From Paenibacillus oleatilyticus (GTDB lineage Bacteria; Bacillota; Bacilli; Paenibacillales; NBRC-103111), in assembly GCF_018998565.1 (NCBI RefSeq), contig NZ_JAHNZO010000008.1, positions 62,001-126,000 on the forward strand: 64,000 nt of DNA, written 5' to 3'. The notes under the pieces were generated by a model. It ran no database searches and was not told the DNA's origin. It saw only the letters and a list, made by a program, of their open reading frames with translations. A program made the position numbers and the translations under genes. This document shows positions 53,584 through 63,129 of this stretch, piece after piece; the first letter of the stretch is position 1; every line of letters starts with the position of its first letter.

Positions 53584-53757
53584 GGTCCGTCTCCTTTCTC
53601 GTTTCCGCTATATTTTACCATAACGTTCCACGTTGTTCTACGAGCACGTTTTGCCCACTTGACGAAAATCCGAAATAACCGGCAGACCGCCGTTCCGGGC
53701 ATGCATAATATTTCCGCACATGAAGATACTGGAATTAAAAAACAAGAGGTGTTCTTC

Positions 53758-54438
53758 ATGTGCGAACGTTTTTCGTTGACGGCCGAATTGCCGGAGCTGT
53801 CGGAGCGTTATCGGATCGGTCAGGTGACCTACGCTTACAAGCCGCGATATAACATTGCGCCGACACAGCAGGTTGCCGTAATTGTCCGTGGGGCGGAAAG
53901 CCGGATGCTGGAGGAGCACCGATGGGGGCTGGTCCCGTTCTGGGGGAAGGACGCCGTGAACGCCGACAGTGCAGCCGTACACGAAAAACCGGCGTATCGC
54001 AAGCTGTTCGGCAAGCAGCGCTGCATCATCCCGAGCAACGGCTTTTATGTCTGGAAAACGGAGGGCAAAACAAGACGGCCGATTCGCATCGTCCTGAAGG
54101 ACCGGGGCGTCTTCGCCATGGCCGGGCTGTATGAAGTGTGGAAAGATTCGCGGGGCGGCGAAACCCGCACCTGCACGGTCATGACGACGAGGTCGAACCG
54201 GCTGGTGTTCGATTACGACGAGCGGATGCCGGTTATTTTGGACGAACGGGACGTCGAGACGTGGCTCGATCCGAGCATGAACGGCGAACCGGACAGGCTG
54301 CAATCGCTGCTCCGGCCTTACGCTCCCGAGCGCATGTATGCGTACCCGGTCTCCCGGCGGGTAGCGGACCCTCTTGTCGAGTCGGAGGAATGCGTCGAAG
54401 AAGCGGCACCCCCCAAGTATGCGCTCCTCCGATGGTAA
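53758..54438 (+). CDS. SOS response-associated peptidase (HMCES/YedK family)
   Basis: A very long in-frame extension upstream is an accident of high GC content. The ATG at 53758 with AGAGGTG before it starts MCERFSLT, and Cys2 becomes the catalytic N-terminal Cys after Met removal (226 aa). Further family motifs are YKPRYNIAPTQQVAV, EEHRWGLVPFWGK, EKPAYRKLFGKQRCIIPSNGFYVWK, CTVMTTRSN and DERMPVIL. These proteins trap abasic sites in single-stranded DNA through a covalent link. Divergent from the aldose epimerase gene. Confidence 0.93.
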   Translation: MCERFSLTAELPELSERYRIGQVTYAYKPRYNIAPTQQVAVIVRGAESRMLEEHRWGLVPFWGKDAVNADSAAVHEKPAYRKLFGKQRCIIPSNGFYVWKTEGKTRRPIRIVLKDRGVFAMAGLYEVWKDSRGGETRTCTVMTTRSNRLVFDYDERMPVILDERDVETWLDPSMNGEPDRLQSLLRPYAPERMYAYPVSRRVADPLVESEECVEEAAPPKYALLRW

Positions 54439-54491
54439 GACCGAGGGAAGCGTCCGAGCCTGGGACAGCGTGCCGGCCTGAAATAAACGTG

Positions 54492-54518
54492 AGCCTTATT
54501 CCTTGATGGAGTAAGGCT
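54492..54518 (+). terminator. possible terminator hairpin
   Basis: AGCCTTATTCC pairs with GGAGTAAGGCT around a 5-nt loop, 54 bp after the peptidase stop. There is no real T-run, so efficiency is doubtful. Confidence 0.4.
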
Positions 54519-54633
54519 TCTTGACGTTAGGATGAAGGATGGAAAAACAAGTTAAAAAAGGAATTCGGCACGGCTCTCTCGAACTTGGAAAGGAATGCCT
54601 TTACCATAAGAGGCTGAAGAGGGGGGATGTGAG

Positions 54634-56109
54634 ATGGCAAAGCGAGTTTATCCTGTCGAGGAATGGATCGAGGAAGCGACGGTCGGCGATTTGCAGCAGG
54701 CGATGGAATCCGGGGAGCGAACTGCGGCGGAGCTGGTCCGGGCGTATATGGCGCGGATTGCGGCATACGACAAGCAGGGACCGGCGTTGAATGCCGTGCT
54801 GGAGCTTAATCCGGATGCGCTTGCGATCGCCGAAGCGCTGGATGCCGAACGGCGGGCGCAAGGCCCGAGAGGACCCTTGCACGGTATCCCGGTGTTATTG
54901 AAGGACAATATCGATACGGCCGATAAAATGCATACGAGCGCAGGCTCCCTTGCGCTGGAGGGACATTACGCGTCAAGCGACGCTTTCCTGGTCAAGCGGC
55001 TGCGGGAGGCCGGTGCCGTCATTCTGGGAAAAGCCAATATGACGGAATGGGCAAACTTCATGACGCAAGGGATGCCGGGAGGCTACAGCTCCCGCGGCGG
55101 CCAAGTGTTGAACGCGTACGGTTCCAAGCTTGCGGCAGGCGGTTCGAGCACCGGGTCCGGCGTGGCTGTGGCGGCAAACCTGTGTGTGCTGGCCGTAGGG
55201 ACGGAAACGTCCGGCTCGATTCTGAGCCCGGCGGCGAGCAGCTCGGTCGTCGGCATCAAGCCGACGGTCGGGTTAATCAGCCGCAGCGGAATTATTCCGC
55301 TGGCCCACAGTCAAGATACGGCGGGCCCGCTCGCCAGAACGGTGGCCGATGCAGCGCTGCTTCTCGGGGCGATGGCCGGGACGGACTCCGCCGATCCGAT
55401 CACGGGCGCATCGCTGGGCCGGGTGCCTGCCGATTACAGAGAGTTCCTGGACAAGGGCGGACTGCAAGGGGCAAGGATCGGTATTCCAAGGGCGGTCTAT
55501 CATGACAAGCTGGGCGAAGAGGAACGCAGGTCGTTCGACGCTCATGTCGCCGCTCTGCGGCTTGCCGGAGCGGAGGTTGTCGATCCGGCGGATATTCCTT
55601 CGGCGCAGGAGCTTGCTTCATTTCACTCCAGCGTGTTCCGCTATGAATTCAAAGCGGACGTGAACGCCTACTTAAGCAAGCTTGCGCCGCATCTGCCGGT
55701 CCATTCGCTGCGCGATGTTATCGCCTTTAATGCGAGGCATTTTGAGAGGACGTTAAAATACGGCCAAATGACCCTAATGAGCGCCGAAGAGACGTCGGGA
55801 ACGCTCACCGAAGCGGAATATGTGGAGGACAGGCTGAAGGACATGCGGCTGTCCCGCACCGAAGGCATCGATGCGACGATGGCCAGGCACAGGTTGGATG
55901 CTTTGCTGTTCCCCGGGGCGTCCGGGGCCGGGATTGCCGCCGCGGCAGGCTATCCCTCGATTGCCGTTCCCGGCGGCTATACCGCGGCCGGACGGCCGTT
56001 CGCAGTCACGTTTACAGGGCAGGCGTACAGCGAGCCCGTGCTGATCCGGCTTGCCTATGCGTTCGAGCAGCTCGGACCGCAGCGGCGAAAGCCGACGTGG
56101 ACGACGTAA
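54634..56109 (+). CDS. amidase (amidase signature family)
   Basis: A 491-aa protein with the amidase signature Ser-cisSer-Lys set. The catalytic Lys lies in [13 protein letters not shown] near residue 90 and the Ser residues in [32 protein letters not shown] near 170-200, with [12 protein letters not shown] following. It also has [15 protein letters not shown] features and a C-terminal [11 protein letters not shown]. It hydrolyses C-N amide bonds; substrates vary widely in this family. RBS GAGGGGGGATG. Single gene ending at the strong hairpin at 56160-56200. Confidence 0.9.
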   Translation: MAKRVYPVEEWIEEATVGDLQQAMESGERTAAELVRAYMARIAAYDKQGPALNAVLELNPDALAIAEALDAERRAQGPRGPLHGIPVLLKDNIDTADKMHTSAGSLALEGHYASSDAFLVKRLREAGAVILGKANMTEWANFMTQGMPGGYSSRGGQVLNAYGSKLAAGGSSTGSGVAVAANLCVLAVGTETSGSILSPAASSSVVGIKPTVGLISRSGIIPLAHSQDTAGPLARTVADAALLLGAMAGTDSADPITGASLGRVPADYREFLDKGGLQGARIGIPRAVYHDKLGEEERRSFDAHVAALRLAGAEVVDPADIPSAQELASFHSSVFRYEFKADVNAYLSKLAPHLPVHSLRDVIAFNARHFERTLKYGQMTLMSAEETSGTLTEAEYVEDRLKDMRLSRTEGIDATMARHRLDALLFPGASGAGIAAAAGYPSIAVPGGYTAAGRPFAVTFTGQAYSEPVLIRLAYAFEQLGPQRRKPTWTT

Positions 56110-56159
56110 GACAATAAGCGCGATACGATGAGTACGGATTGGAAAAGAGGTAAAAAGGA

Positions 56160-56206
56160 GCCGGGAATTAAGCGTCCGTAACGGACATTTAATCCCCGGC
56201 TTTTTT
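56160..56206 (+). terminator. intrinsic terminator overlapping the 3' end of the CGNR gene
   Basis: GCCGGGAATTAAGCGTCCG pairs with CGGACATTTAATCCCCGGC around a 3-nt loop and is followed by TTTTTT, terminating the amidase gene. The right arm encodes the last codons and stop of the convergent CGNR gene. Confidence 0.85.
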
Positions 56207-56734
56207 ACGTGCGCGAAAACGGCGCACCTTCATAAGATTGCCGCATAGTTTGTCGTCGCAGTACCGCTTGGACCGGTTGCGGGTGTCGTCGTAATATACC
56301 CACAAGCAATCGGGGTTGCTGCAAATGCGCATCCGGGCAGGATCTTTGTCGGCCAAAGTCTGTGCGAACGAGGCGGCGATTTCGGCTCTAATCTGCGTCC
56401 AGCTAAGCAACGTCGGCACGTAGTCCAGCCGATAGCGCTCGTCTGTCCGGACGATCTGACGAACGACCGGCCCGTCGGCCATGACCCGGTTTAATTCCCC
56501 GAGATCTTCCGGATCGGGCCGCGAGCCTGCAGTGAAGGCTTGAACGATGCGAAGCAGCAGGTCCCGGAGCCTTTTCAATTCAATCATCTCTTGAGACGAA
56601 GGCAGGCGAGGGGCGGCAAGCCGGTGCTCGGACAGCCATTGCCCGATCCATTCAGGGCTCTCCAGCCGATCCTCGTTTCTGCCGCTGCCGCGCCAATCCC
56701 GCCACATGCTATTGAGAAAATCATCCCATATCAT
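56189..56734 (-). CDS. CGNR zinc-finger (ABATE-domain) protein
   Basis: I chose the ATG at 56734 (181 aa). An N-terminal ABATE-like region (EWIGQWLSEHRLAAPRLPSSQEMIELKRLRDLLLRIV) is followed by a C-terminal CGNR zinc finger: RICSNPDCLWVYYDDTRNRSKRYCDDKLCGNLMKVRRFRARKK, with four Cys for zinc and the CGN motif. The family is a putative stress-related transcription regulator. Its last codons are shared with the terminator of the amidase gene. Divergent from the DinB-like gene. Confidence 0.88.
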   Translation of the reverse strand: MIWDDFLNSMWRDWRGSGRNEDRLESPEWIGQWLSEHRLAAPRLPSSQEMIELKRLRDLLLRIVQAFTAGSRPDPEDLGELNRVMADGPVVRQIVRTDERYRLDYVPTLLSWTQIRAEIAASFAQTLADKDPARMRICSNPDCLWVYYDDTRNRSKRYCDDKLCGNLMKVRRFRARKKAGD

Positions 56735-56888
56735 TGCGATCCCAGCTTTTTTGTCCCTTATTGTAGCAGGAAATATTGGCTTGCGCCAGCTTCTATACAA
56801 TCGGCTTTACTTGTGGTATATTATGGATGTAACTATTAAAATTAAAGTTGGTAGTTACAAATATGGCGAAACGGGAGGAGAAGACGGT

Positions 56889-57380
56889 ATGAACAAGAAG
56901 GAGCTGCTCCTGCACGAATGGGATATTTGTTACGATAAGGAAGACTGGTTTCCGCCGCTGCGCGAGGCGTTGAAGGGTCTAACGGCGGCCGAAGCCGACT
57001 GGCGGCCGGAAGGAGCCGCAGCCAATACGATCCGCGAAACCGTCCGGCATTTGACGTTCTATAAGGAGCGTCTGTTGAAACGGCTGTCGGGCGAAGATCC
57101 GCACTATCCCGACGGGTTGACCAACGACGATACGTTTGCCGCGTACGGGGAAAGGGAATCGACCTGGGAAGAAGAGGCCGCACGTTTGGAACATGTACAT
57201 AAGGCTGTTCGGGCTGCGCTTGCAGAGTTAAGCGAAGACGACTTGGAACGGCCGCTCCCGAAAACCACGATAGCGCTTTCCATTACGAGCCTGGTCGTAC
57301 ACGACGCGTATCATATTGGGCAAATCGTGCAGATCCGCAAGCTGCAGGGCTCATGGCCTGCGCAGCGTTCTTTCGACTAG
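56889..57380 (+). CDS. DinB-family metal-dependent hydrolase-like protein
   Basis: A four-helix-bundle-type protein of 163 aa starting at the ATG after GGGAGGAG. The His residues that bind metal in the DinB/YfiT superfamily are visible: one in ETVRHLTFYKERL and two in VVHDAYHIGQIVQIRKL, near the C-terminus. Members include bacillithiol-S-transferase-like enzymes and many of unknown function. Terminated by the hairpin at 57423-57467. Confidence 0.85.
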   Translation: MNKKELLLHEWDICYDKEDWFPPLREALKGLTAAEADWRPEGAAANTIRETVRHLTFYKERLLKRLSGEDPHYPDGLTNDDTFAAYGERESTWEEEAARLEHVHKAVRAALAELSEDDLERPLPKTTIALSITSLVVHDAYHIGQIVQIRKLQGSWPAQRSFD

Positions 57381-57422
57381 CGAAGAAACAATAGATTTCA
57401 GCCATCCTCGATATCACGGCAA

Positions 57423-57467
57423 AAAGACCCGGGCCTTTCCCGCCAGTGCGGAAGGTCCCGGGTCTTT
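57423..57467. terminator. strong intrinsic terminator
   Basis: An 11-bp stem AAAGACCCGGG / CCCGGGTCTTT with further inner pairing. It closes the DinB-like gene before the penicillin acylase gene. Confidence 0.85.
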
Positions 57468-57637
57468 GCGTTGTGCCGCGCGTGCTTCGCTCGATACGAA
57501 GGCGATCGCCGTTGGACAAGCAAGGAAAAACAAAAAAATGCAAAGGACAGGAAAAATAAAATTCATATGGGAATATATAGAAATATATCGACCTATTTGA
57601 AGGACTGATCATTCATTCATTAAAGGGGGAGGTTCAC

Positions 57638-60031
57638 TTGTCCAAAGCCAAAAAAATACTGCTGTTCTCTTTATCCGGTGTTTTGGCGTTAGGGGCCATC
57701 GCAAGTGGAGGCAGTTATTGGTTTGTCCGCCAAGCGCTGGCGAAGACTGACGGCGAACTGATTTTGGGCGTATCCAAGCCGGTGTCCGTCGTGCGGGACG
57801 ATTATGGGATTCCGCACATTTACGCTTCGAACGAGCGTGACTTAATGTTTGCGCAAGGGTATATCCATGCTCAGGACCGCCTCTGGCAGATGGAGCTGGC
57901 GCGTCGTTCCGTCAGCGGAACGCTGGCCGAAGTGTTTGGCGAAGCCACGCTGCCGCAGGACCGGTTTAACCGTACGATCGGGTTCAGACGAATGGCAGAC
58001 GAACTGCTTCCCAGGCTGGACGAACGGACCAAGGAAGCGCTGCAGGCCTATGCGGACGGCGTCAACGCCTTTCGGGAAACAGGCTCGCTGCCGATCGAGT
58101 ATACACTGACAGGCGCGACTTTCGAGCCATGGCAGATCGTCGATTCGGTCGCCATCGGTAAGAACATGGCATGGTATCTGGGCGATAACGCCGTCACGGA
58201 GCTGTTCGTAAGCTCGTCCTTGAAGAAGCTCGGTTTCGACAAGACGCAATCGCTTATCCCGGAGATCAAGCCGATTGAAGGAGGGGCTGTCTCTCTGAAG
58301 GACGGGGACGCGCGAAAGCTTGTCGACCTGATTGACGCATCGCGCCGATACGGCATTCCCGGCGAAGGACTCGGCAGCAACAACTGGGTTGTCGCTGGGA
58401 GCAAGAGTGTAACCGGCAAGCCGCTGCTTGCCAACGATATGCATCTGCAGCTGGGTGCGCCCTCGATTTTTTACCAAAATCACCTGACCGTCTCCGGGCA
58501 GTACAGCGTAACCGGTGTAGTTTTCCCGGGGCTCCCGGGTGTCGTAGCCGGGCATAACGAGCATATCGCCTGGGGCTTTACCAACTTGAACCCTGACGTG
58601 CAGGACCTGTATATAGAGAAGCCGAATCCCAACAATCCGCACCAGTTCGAATATGCGGGCCGTTACGAAGACGCCGTCGTGATTGAAGAAACGTTTCGCG
58701 TCAAGGGAAGGGCGGAGCCTGTTCGGGGCGAAACGGTCATCACCCGGCACGGGCCCATCATTACGGACATCGTCAAGGAAATCGGTGTGTCGGAACAGTT
58801 CAGCCAGCCCCTAGCTCTCCGATGGACCGCCTATGATCCCGGACCCGGCAACGAGATCACCGCTTGGCTGATGATGAACAAAGCCAAAAACCGCGACGAG
58901 TTTGAACAAGCGATGCGTCTTTTTGCTGCGCCCGCCCAGAACATTGTGTATGCGGACGATCAGGGGAACATTGGCTGGCGGGCGAACGGTCGGATTCCGA
59001 TCCGTGCGAAGGGGGACGGCATGCAGCCGGTGCCAGGCTGGACCGATGAGTACGAGTGGAAGTCGTATATACCATGGGAAGAGCTGCCGCACGCCTGGAA
59101 CCCTCCCGAAGGCTATATTGCCACCGCCAACAACCGTATCGTCGATGACAAGTACCCGTACTTTATTACCAACAACTGGTCGGAATCGTACCGCGCTGAC
59201 CGGATTCATCAGATGCTGCGGGAGAAAGCGCGATTGACGCTGCAAGACATGCAGCGTATCCAGGGGGACTGGCAAAACCTGCAGGCGGCCCAGTATCGGG
59301 ACATTTGGCTGCCCATTTTGAAGCGGGGCTCCTGGAATGCATCCCAGCAGCAGGCGCTGCGTACGCTGGAGGAATGGATGCGGGACCCGATCGACGCCCC
59401 CGACCTGGTCGGTCCGTCCATATTCCACACTACGTTGAACAAGACGATGCAGAAGCTGCTTGAGCCCCAACTTGGCCCCGATCTTTATGACGATTTCCAG
59501 TCTACCGGATTGAGCGGCAAAGCGGTAACCGAGCTGTTCGCGGGCAAAAACAACAAATGGCTGGCGGGCACAGACGGCACGATCGAGCAGGCGCTGCTTG
59601 ACGGCTTCAAGGAGGCATTGCGCCTCTTGGAGCAGCAGCTTGGCGGCAAGCAGGAAAAGTGGGTGTGGGGAGCAATTCATACGCTGACGTTCGAGCATCC
59701 GCTCGGTGCGGTTAAACCGCTCAATCTGATGTTTAATGACGGTCCGCATCCGTACGGCGGAAGCAATGTTACCGTCGGCGATGCTTCCTTCTCACGTAAA
59801 GAGTGGCCCTACGAGGTGGTTGTCGGGGCTCCATGGCGCTTTACAGCCGACCTCTCCAACTTAAAAGCGTCGGAGGAGATTATGATCATGGGAGCCTCCG
59901 GCCAGCTCGGCAGCTCGCATTATTCGGATCAAACCTCCATGTGGCTCGCCGGACGCTACAAAACGATGTATTTCGATGAAGCGGATGTGACGGCCCATAC
60001 GAAAGCGACGCTTGTCCTCCGTCCGCGCTAG
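57638..60031 (+). CDS. penicillin acylase-family protein, TTG start
   Basis: A 797-aa Ntn-hydrolase precursor starting with TTG after GGGGGAGGT. Residues about 6-30 form a membrane anchor or uncleaved signal (ILLFSLSGVLALGAIASGGSYWFV). The alpha-chain region contains VRDDYGIPHIYASNERDLMFAQGYIHAQDRLWQME. The beta chain would start at Ser247 in GLGSNNWVVAG, which becomes the catalytic N-terminal Ser after self-cleavage; NEHIAWGFTN follows. Members hydrolyse amide bonds in beta-lactams or N-acyl homoserine lactones. Substrate unknown; a quorum-quenching role is possible but not shown. Confidence 0.92.
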   Translation: MSKAKKILLFSLSGVLALGAIASGGSYWFVRQALAKTDGELILGVSKPVSVVRDDYGIPHIYASNERDLMFAQGYIHAQDRLWQMELARRSVSGTLAEVFGEATLPQDRFNRTIGFRRMADELLPRLDERTKEALQAYADGVNAFRETGSLPIEYTLTGATFEPWQIVDSVAIGKNMAWYLGDNAVTELFVSSSLKKLGFDKTQSLIPEIKPIEGGAVSLKDGDARKLVDLIDASRRYGIPGEGLGSNNWVVAGSKSVTGKPLLANDMHLQLGAPSIFYQNHLTVSGQYSVTGVVFPGLPGVVAGHNEHIAWGFTNLNPDVQDLYIEKPNPNNPHQFEYAGRYEDAVVIEETFRVKGRAEPVRGETVITRHGPIITDIVKEIGVSEQFSQPLALRWTAYDPGPGNEITAWLMMNKAKNRDEFEQAMRLFAAPAQNIVYADDQGNIGWRANGRIPIRAKGDGMQPVPGWTDEYEWKSYIPWEELPHAWNPPEGYIATANNRIVDDKYPYFITNNWSESYRADRIHQMLREKARLTLQDMQRIQGDWQNLQAAQYRDIWLPILKRGSWNASQQQALRTLEEWMRDPIDAPDLVGPSIFHTTLNKTMQKLLEPQLGPDLYDDFQSTGLSGKAVTELFAGKNNKWLAGTDGTIEQALLDGFKEALRLLEQQLGGKQEKWVWGAIHTLTFEHPLGAVKPLNLMFNDGPHPYGGSNVTVGDASFSRKEWPYEVVVGAPWRFTADLSNLKASEEIMIMGASGQLGSSHYSDQTSMWLAGRYKTMYFDEADVTAHTKATLVLRPR

Positions 60032-60046
60032 GGAACGGAGCCGGTG

Positions 60047-60072
60047 AACGCGGGAGTTTAGACTCCCGCGTT
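60047..60072 (+). terminator. intrinsic terminator of the penicillin acylase gene
   Basis: A perfect 11-bp stem AACGCGGGAGT / ACTCCCGCGTT with a TTAG loop, followed by TTTTGATTTTT, 16 bp after the stop codon. Confidence 0.92.
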
Positions 60073-60080
60073 TTTGATTT

Positions 60081-60109
60081 TTGGTTACATAATAAATATT
60101 ATGTATACT
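60081..60109 (+). promoter_or_regulatory. possible promoter of nnr with dyad in the spacer
   Basis: TTGGTT (60081-60086) and TATACT (60104-60109) are 17 bp apart. The palindrome TACATAATA-AA-TATTATGTA (60086-60105, 9-bp arms) fills the spacer, which suggests repressor control. A second TATAAT lies at 60144-60149 closer to the gene. Confidence 0.5.
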
Positions 60110-60182
60110 TTATTGTGGCAAGCAAGCAGCAAGTCAAATATGGTATAATAGCAGGAAACCCAAACCCTGGAGGGTTGAGGCC

Positions 60183-61709
60183 ATGTTCGTCGTCACGGCG
60201 GAAGAAATGAGAAGGATCGACTTGCATACAATTCAAACGGTAGGCATTCCGGCGCTTGTGCTGATGGAGAATGCTGGCCGGGCCGTGGCGGAAGAGGGCA
60301 TGGAACTGTTCGACGGCCGCATAGGCGCTTTGGCCATCCTTGCAGGGAAAGGCAACAACGGCGGGGACGGGCTTGTAGCCGCCAGACATTTGATCGAAGC
60401 GGGTTATGACGTTAAAATCATATATGCCGAATCCCCGGAATCGTTCCGTGGGGAAGCGGCGATTCAGCGGGACATCGCGTTCCGGTTAGGAATACCTTAC
60501 GAAGTGTACGATTCGTCGCCAATCGATTGGAGAGGATACAGCGGCATCATTGATGCGCTGCTTGGAACCGGCAGCCGCGGAGCCCCGAGAGAGGCGTACG
60601 CCGCTCTGATCGAACAAGCAAACCTGTCCGGACTGCCCATCCTCTCCGTTGACTTGCCAAGCGGCTTGGACGCGGATACCGGGCAAGTCTCCGATCCTTG
60701 TATCCGGGCGACTCGTACCGTTGCGCTGGCTTTTACGAAGCGGGGCTTGGAGCAGTACCCGGGCGCAGAGCTTGCCGGTGAGGTGAAGGTGCGTTATATT
60801 GGAATTCCTCAAAAGGCGGCTGTCGAAGCGGGTGTTCGCACGTTCCGGATCGAAGAGCCGCTCTTATCGCGGCAGCTCCGGCTTGAGGATTACCGGCTGC
60901 GGCGGGCCGATTCGCATAAAGGAACCTACGGCCACGTCCTCGTAGCCGCAGGCAGCCGATCGATGAGCGGGGCAGGGCTGCTGTCAGCCAAAGCCGCGCT
61001 TCACGGCGGAAGCGGCTTGGTTACGTGGGCTCTGCCGGATCGACTAGCCGAGCCGATGTTCGGCCAGGTGCCGGAGGCCATGCTTGCGGGGCTGGCGGAT
61101 GAGCAGAGAGGAGACTGGAGCGCCGTCCATGCGGACGCGCTGGCGCAGCTCGCCGTCGGAAAAGACGCGCTGCTCTTCGGTCCGGGCGTCGGACGATGGG
61201 CACAAGATACAGCCTTCCTGCGTAAGTTATGGGAGGGAACCGACTGCCCCCTCGTGCTTGATGCGGATGCGCTGAATATGCTGGCCGCTGCGGAGAATGC
61301 CGCCAATTGGCCGAAGCGCGGAGCACCGGTCGTGCTGACGCCGCATCCGGGGGAAATGGCGCGTTTGACCGGCTCCACCGTACCGGCTGTCCAGCGGGAT
61401 CGCATAGAGACGGCCCGCCGTTATGCGGCGCGCACCGGCGTGACGCTTGTCCTGAAGGGGGCGCGGACGGTGATTGCCGATCCCGAAGGGAACGTCTATA
61501 TCAACCCGACCGGCAATGCGGGCATGGCTACCGGAGGAGCCGGGGACGTCTTGGCGGGAATCATCGCGAGCTTGTTCGCCCAAGGCTGGCATGGTCCCGA
61601 GGCGGCAGCGCTAGGGACATATCTTCATGGCGCCGCCGGAGACCGGGCGGCCGCCAGCCGCGAGCTTCCTGCATCGCTGACGGCCGGGGATATCATCGAC
61701 CATTTGTGA
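60183..61709 (+). CDS. nnr: bifunctional NAD(P)H-hydrate repair enzyme Nnr
   Basis: A 508-aa fusion of two activities. The N-terminal YjeF-like epimerase (residues 1-220) has IPALVLMENAGRAV, ILAGKGNNGGDGLVAARHL and DALLGTGSRG. The C-terminal ADP-dependent dehydratase (about 225-508) has KGTYGHVLVAAGSRSMSGAG, VLDADALNMLA, VLTPHPGEMARLTG and TGNAGMATGGAGDVLAGII. It reconverts damaged NADHX and NADPHX to usable cofactor. RBS CTGGAGGGTTGAGG precedes the ATG. Confidence 0.95.
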   Translation: MFVVTAEEMRRIDLHTIQTVGIPALVLMENAGRAVAEEGMELFDGRIGALAILAGKGNNGGDGLVAARHLIEAGYDVKIIYAESPESFRGEAAIQRDIAFRLGIPYEVYDSSPIDWRGYSGIIDALLGTGSRGAPREAYAALIEQANLSGLPILSVDLPSGLDADTGQVSDPCIRATRTVALAFTKRGLEQYPGAELAGEVKVRYIGIPQKAAVEAGVRTFRIEEPLLSRQLRLEDYRLRRADSHKGTYGHVLVAAGSRSMSGAGLLSAKAALHGGSGLVTWALPDRLAEPMFGQVPEAMLAGLADEQRGDWSAVHADALAQLAVGKDALLFGPGVGRWAQDTAFLRKLWEGTDCPLVLDADALNMLAAAENAANWPKRGAPVVLTPHPGEMARLTGSTVPAVQRDRIETARRYAARTGVTLVLKGARTVIADPEGNVYINPTGNAGMATGGAGDVLAGIIASLFAQGWHGPEAAALGTYLHGAAGDRAAASRELPASLTAGDIIDHL

Positions 61710-61876
61710 CAATTATCGACACATACAATTAATCCAGTTGATTATACTTGTCGTTAATATTTAATGACGTTTATTATAAACTCCGACACGTTTATATTCA
61801 TTTTTCGTCATAAAACGCCTCACAAAAATCATTCGGCTGTCGAATACTATAATTATGACGTTTGAAGGAGGTTTCC

Positions 61877-63127
61877 ATGGAGAAATCCATCAATCAACGT
61901 TACGTGCTTACCGAGCCGATTCTTCCGATGTTAAGCGGAATGCTATACAGTGGGAAAGATTTGCCTTTGCGAAGAGACGTCGTTTTTTTCGTCGTGGAAA
62001 GCACGGACGAAGCCGCCAAAGAGGCGTATATCCGCAAGCTGCGCGAGGTTGCGCCGCTTAGCGACAATCGTTTTTTACATATCCTCGATGTAGGGATGGA
62101 GCCGAATTATATTTTTGCCGTGCTGAAGACATTCGACGGCAAGCCGTTCATTCAGGAGCTGAAGGGGCATCGTTTTACCCCAGAGGAAGCGGTCTCCAAA
62201 GTGCTCGAGCTTGGAAAAGGCCTAATGGATGCGCTTGAGGAAGGGATATCCGGCTGTTCCGTACATGCTGCGAACCTGTGGCTCAGTGATGACGGCCAGC
62301 TCAAGATCATTAATTACTGGGAAAAAGGGACACACGCGCAGCGAGGCGCCCAAGGTCTCGGCTGCCTGCTGTATCAGATCCTGACCCGGTCCGAATCGAT
62401 CCCCGTTTCGTTCGATACGATGGAGCATCGGCTTCGCGAGGCGCTTGCGGCGATTCCTCACGCAGAACAGGAGCTGCTGATTGCCACACTGCGGCGGGTG
62501 TGGAACGATCAGGAAACGCTGGCTTCGTTTATGCTCGTGCTGCAGAGCTTGCGGCAGGACACGGCCGTCAAGCAGGAGGTGTCCATGCCCGTATGGGATA
62601 GGCAAGTCCGGGAAAAGACACAACCGGAGCGAGCGTACGAAGAGGAAGAACCGGTCGAAGAGGAAGAAGAGGCTCCACCCCGGAGAAGCTTGGGGAGGGC
62701 AGGCCGTAAGTTACTGGTCGGAACGGCAATTGCCTGCTTGGGAGGGGCCGCAGCTTTCGTATGGCTGGGGAAGGATCAAGAGGAGCCTTCGGGCAAAGGA
62801 GCCTCGCCGGCCCAAACCGAGCATCACGCTCCCTTGCAGCTGCCGCATCAGACGTACGACAAACCAGCCGGACCTGAAATAGTAGAGACGAATGATTCGA
62901 ATCCAAATCAAGCGGAAGACGAAATCGTAATCGTTCCTAATTTGATCGGGCTGCAGAACGATACGGCTGGCAAGCAGGCCATGGCAGCCGGTTTGCGATT
63001 CGAATTCGCCATGGAGGTAAACGAACGCGAGGAAGGCACGGTGTTCAAGCAGGAGCCGGCTGCCCAAACGCAAGTCCCTAAGGGCACCCGGGTCAAATAT
63101 TGGGTAAGCAAAGGAACGCAGCAATAA
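61877..63127 (+). CDS. membrane protein with degenerate kinase domain and PASTA domain
   Basis: The ATG at 61877 follows AAGGAGGT (416 aa). Residues about 1-220 resemble a Ser/Thr kinase but key residues are lost: no VAIK lysine is visible, the HRDxxxxN loop reads SVHAANLWL with Ser instead of the catalytic Asp, and DFG is replaced by NYW. An acidic stretch (EEEEPVEEEEEAPP) precedes a membrane helix near residue 275 (LLVGTAIACLGGAAAFVWLG). One extracellular PASTA domain (IVPNLIGLQNDTAGKQAMAAGLRFEF to the end) follows. PASTA domains bind peptidoglycan fragments in PrkC-type kinases. It is likely a pseudokinase receptor or scaffold. Confidence 0.8.
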   Translation: MEKSINQRYVLTEPILPMLSGMLYSGKDLPLRRDVVFFVVESTDEAAKEAYIRKLREVAPLSDNRFLHILDVGMEPNYIFAVLKTFDGKPFIQELKGHRFTPEEAVSKVLELGKGLMDALEEGISGCSVHAANLWLSDDGQLKIINYWEKGTHAQRGAQGLGCLLYQILTRSESIPVSFDTMEHRLREALAAIPHAEQELLIATLRRVWNDQETLASFMLVLQSLRQDTAVKQEVSMPVWDRQVREKTQPERAYEEEEPVEEEEEAPPRRSLGRAGRKLLVGTAIACLGGAAAFVWLGKDQEEPSGKGASPAQTEHHAPLQLPHQTYDKPAGPEIVETNDSNPNQAEDEIVIVPNLIGLQNDTAGKQAMAAGLRFEFAMEVNEREEGTVFKQEPAAQTQVPKGTRVKYWVSKGTQQ

Positions 63128-63129
63128 AC

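Noticed and set aside
52747..53757. Long in-frame upstream extension of the SOS-peptidase ORF (563 aa in total)
   Set aside because: It is antisense to the aldose epimerase gene, and the conserved catalytic Cys must be residue 2, which fixes the start at 53758.
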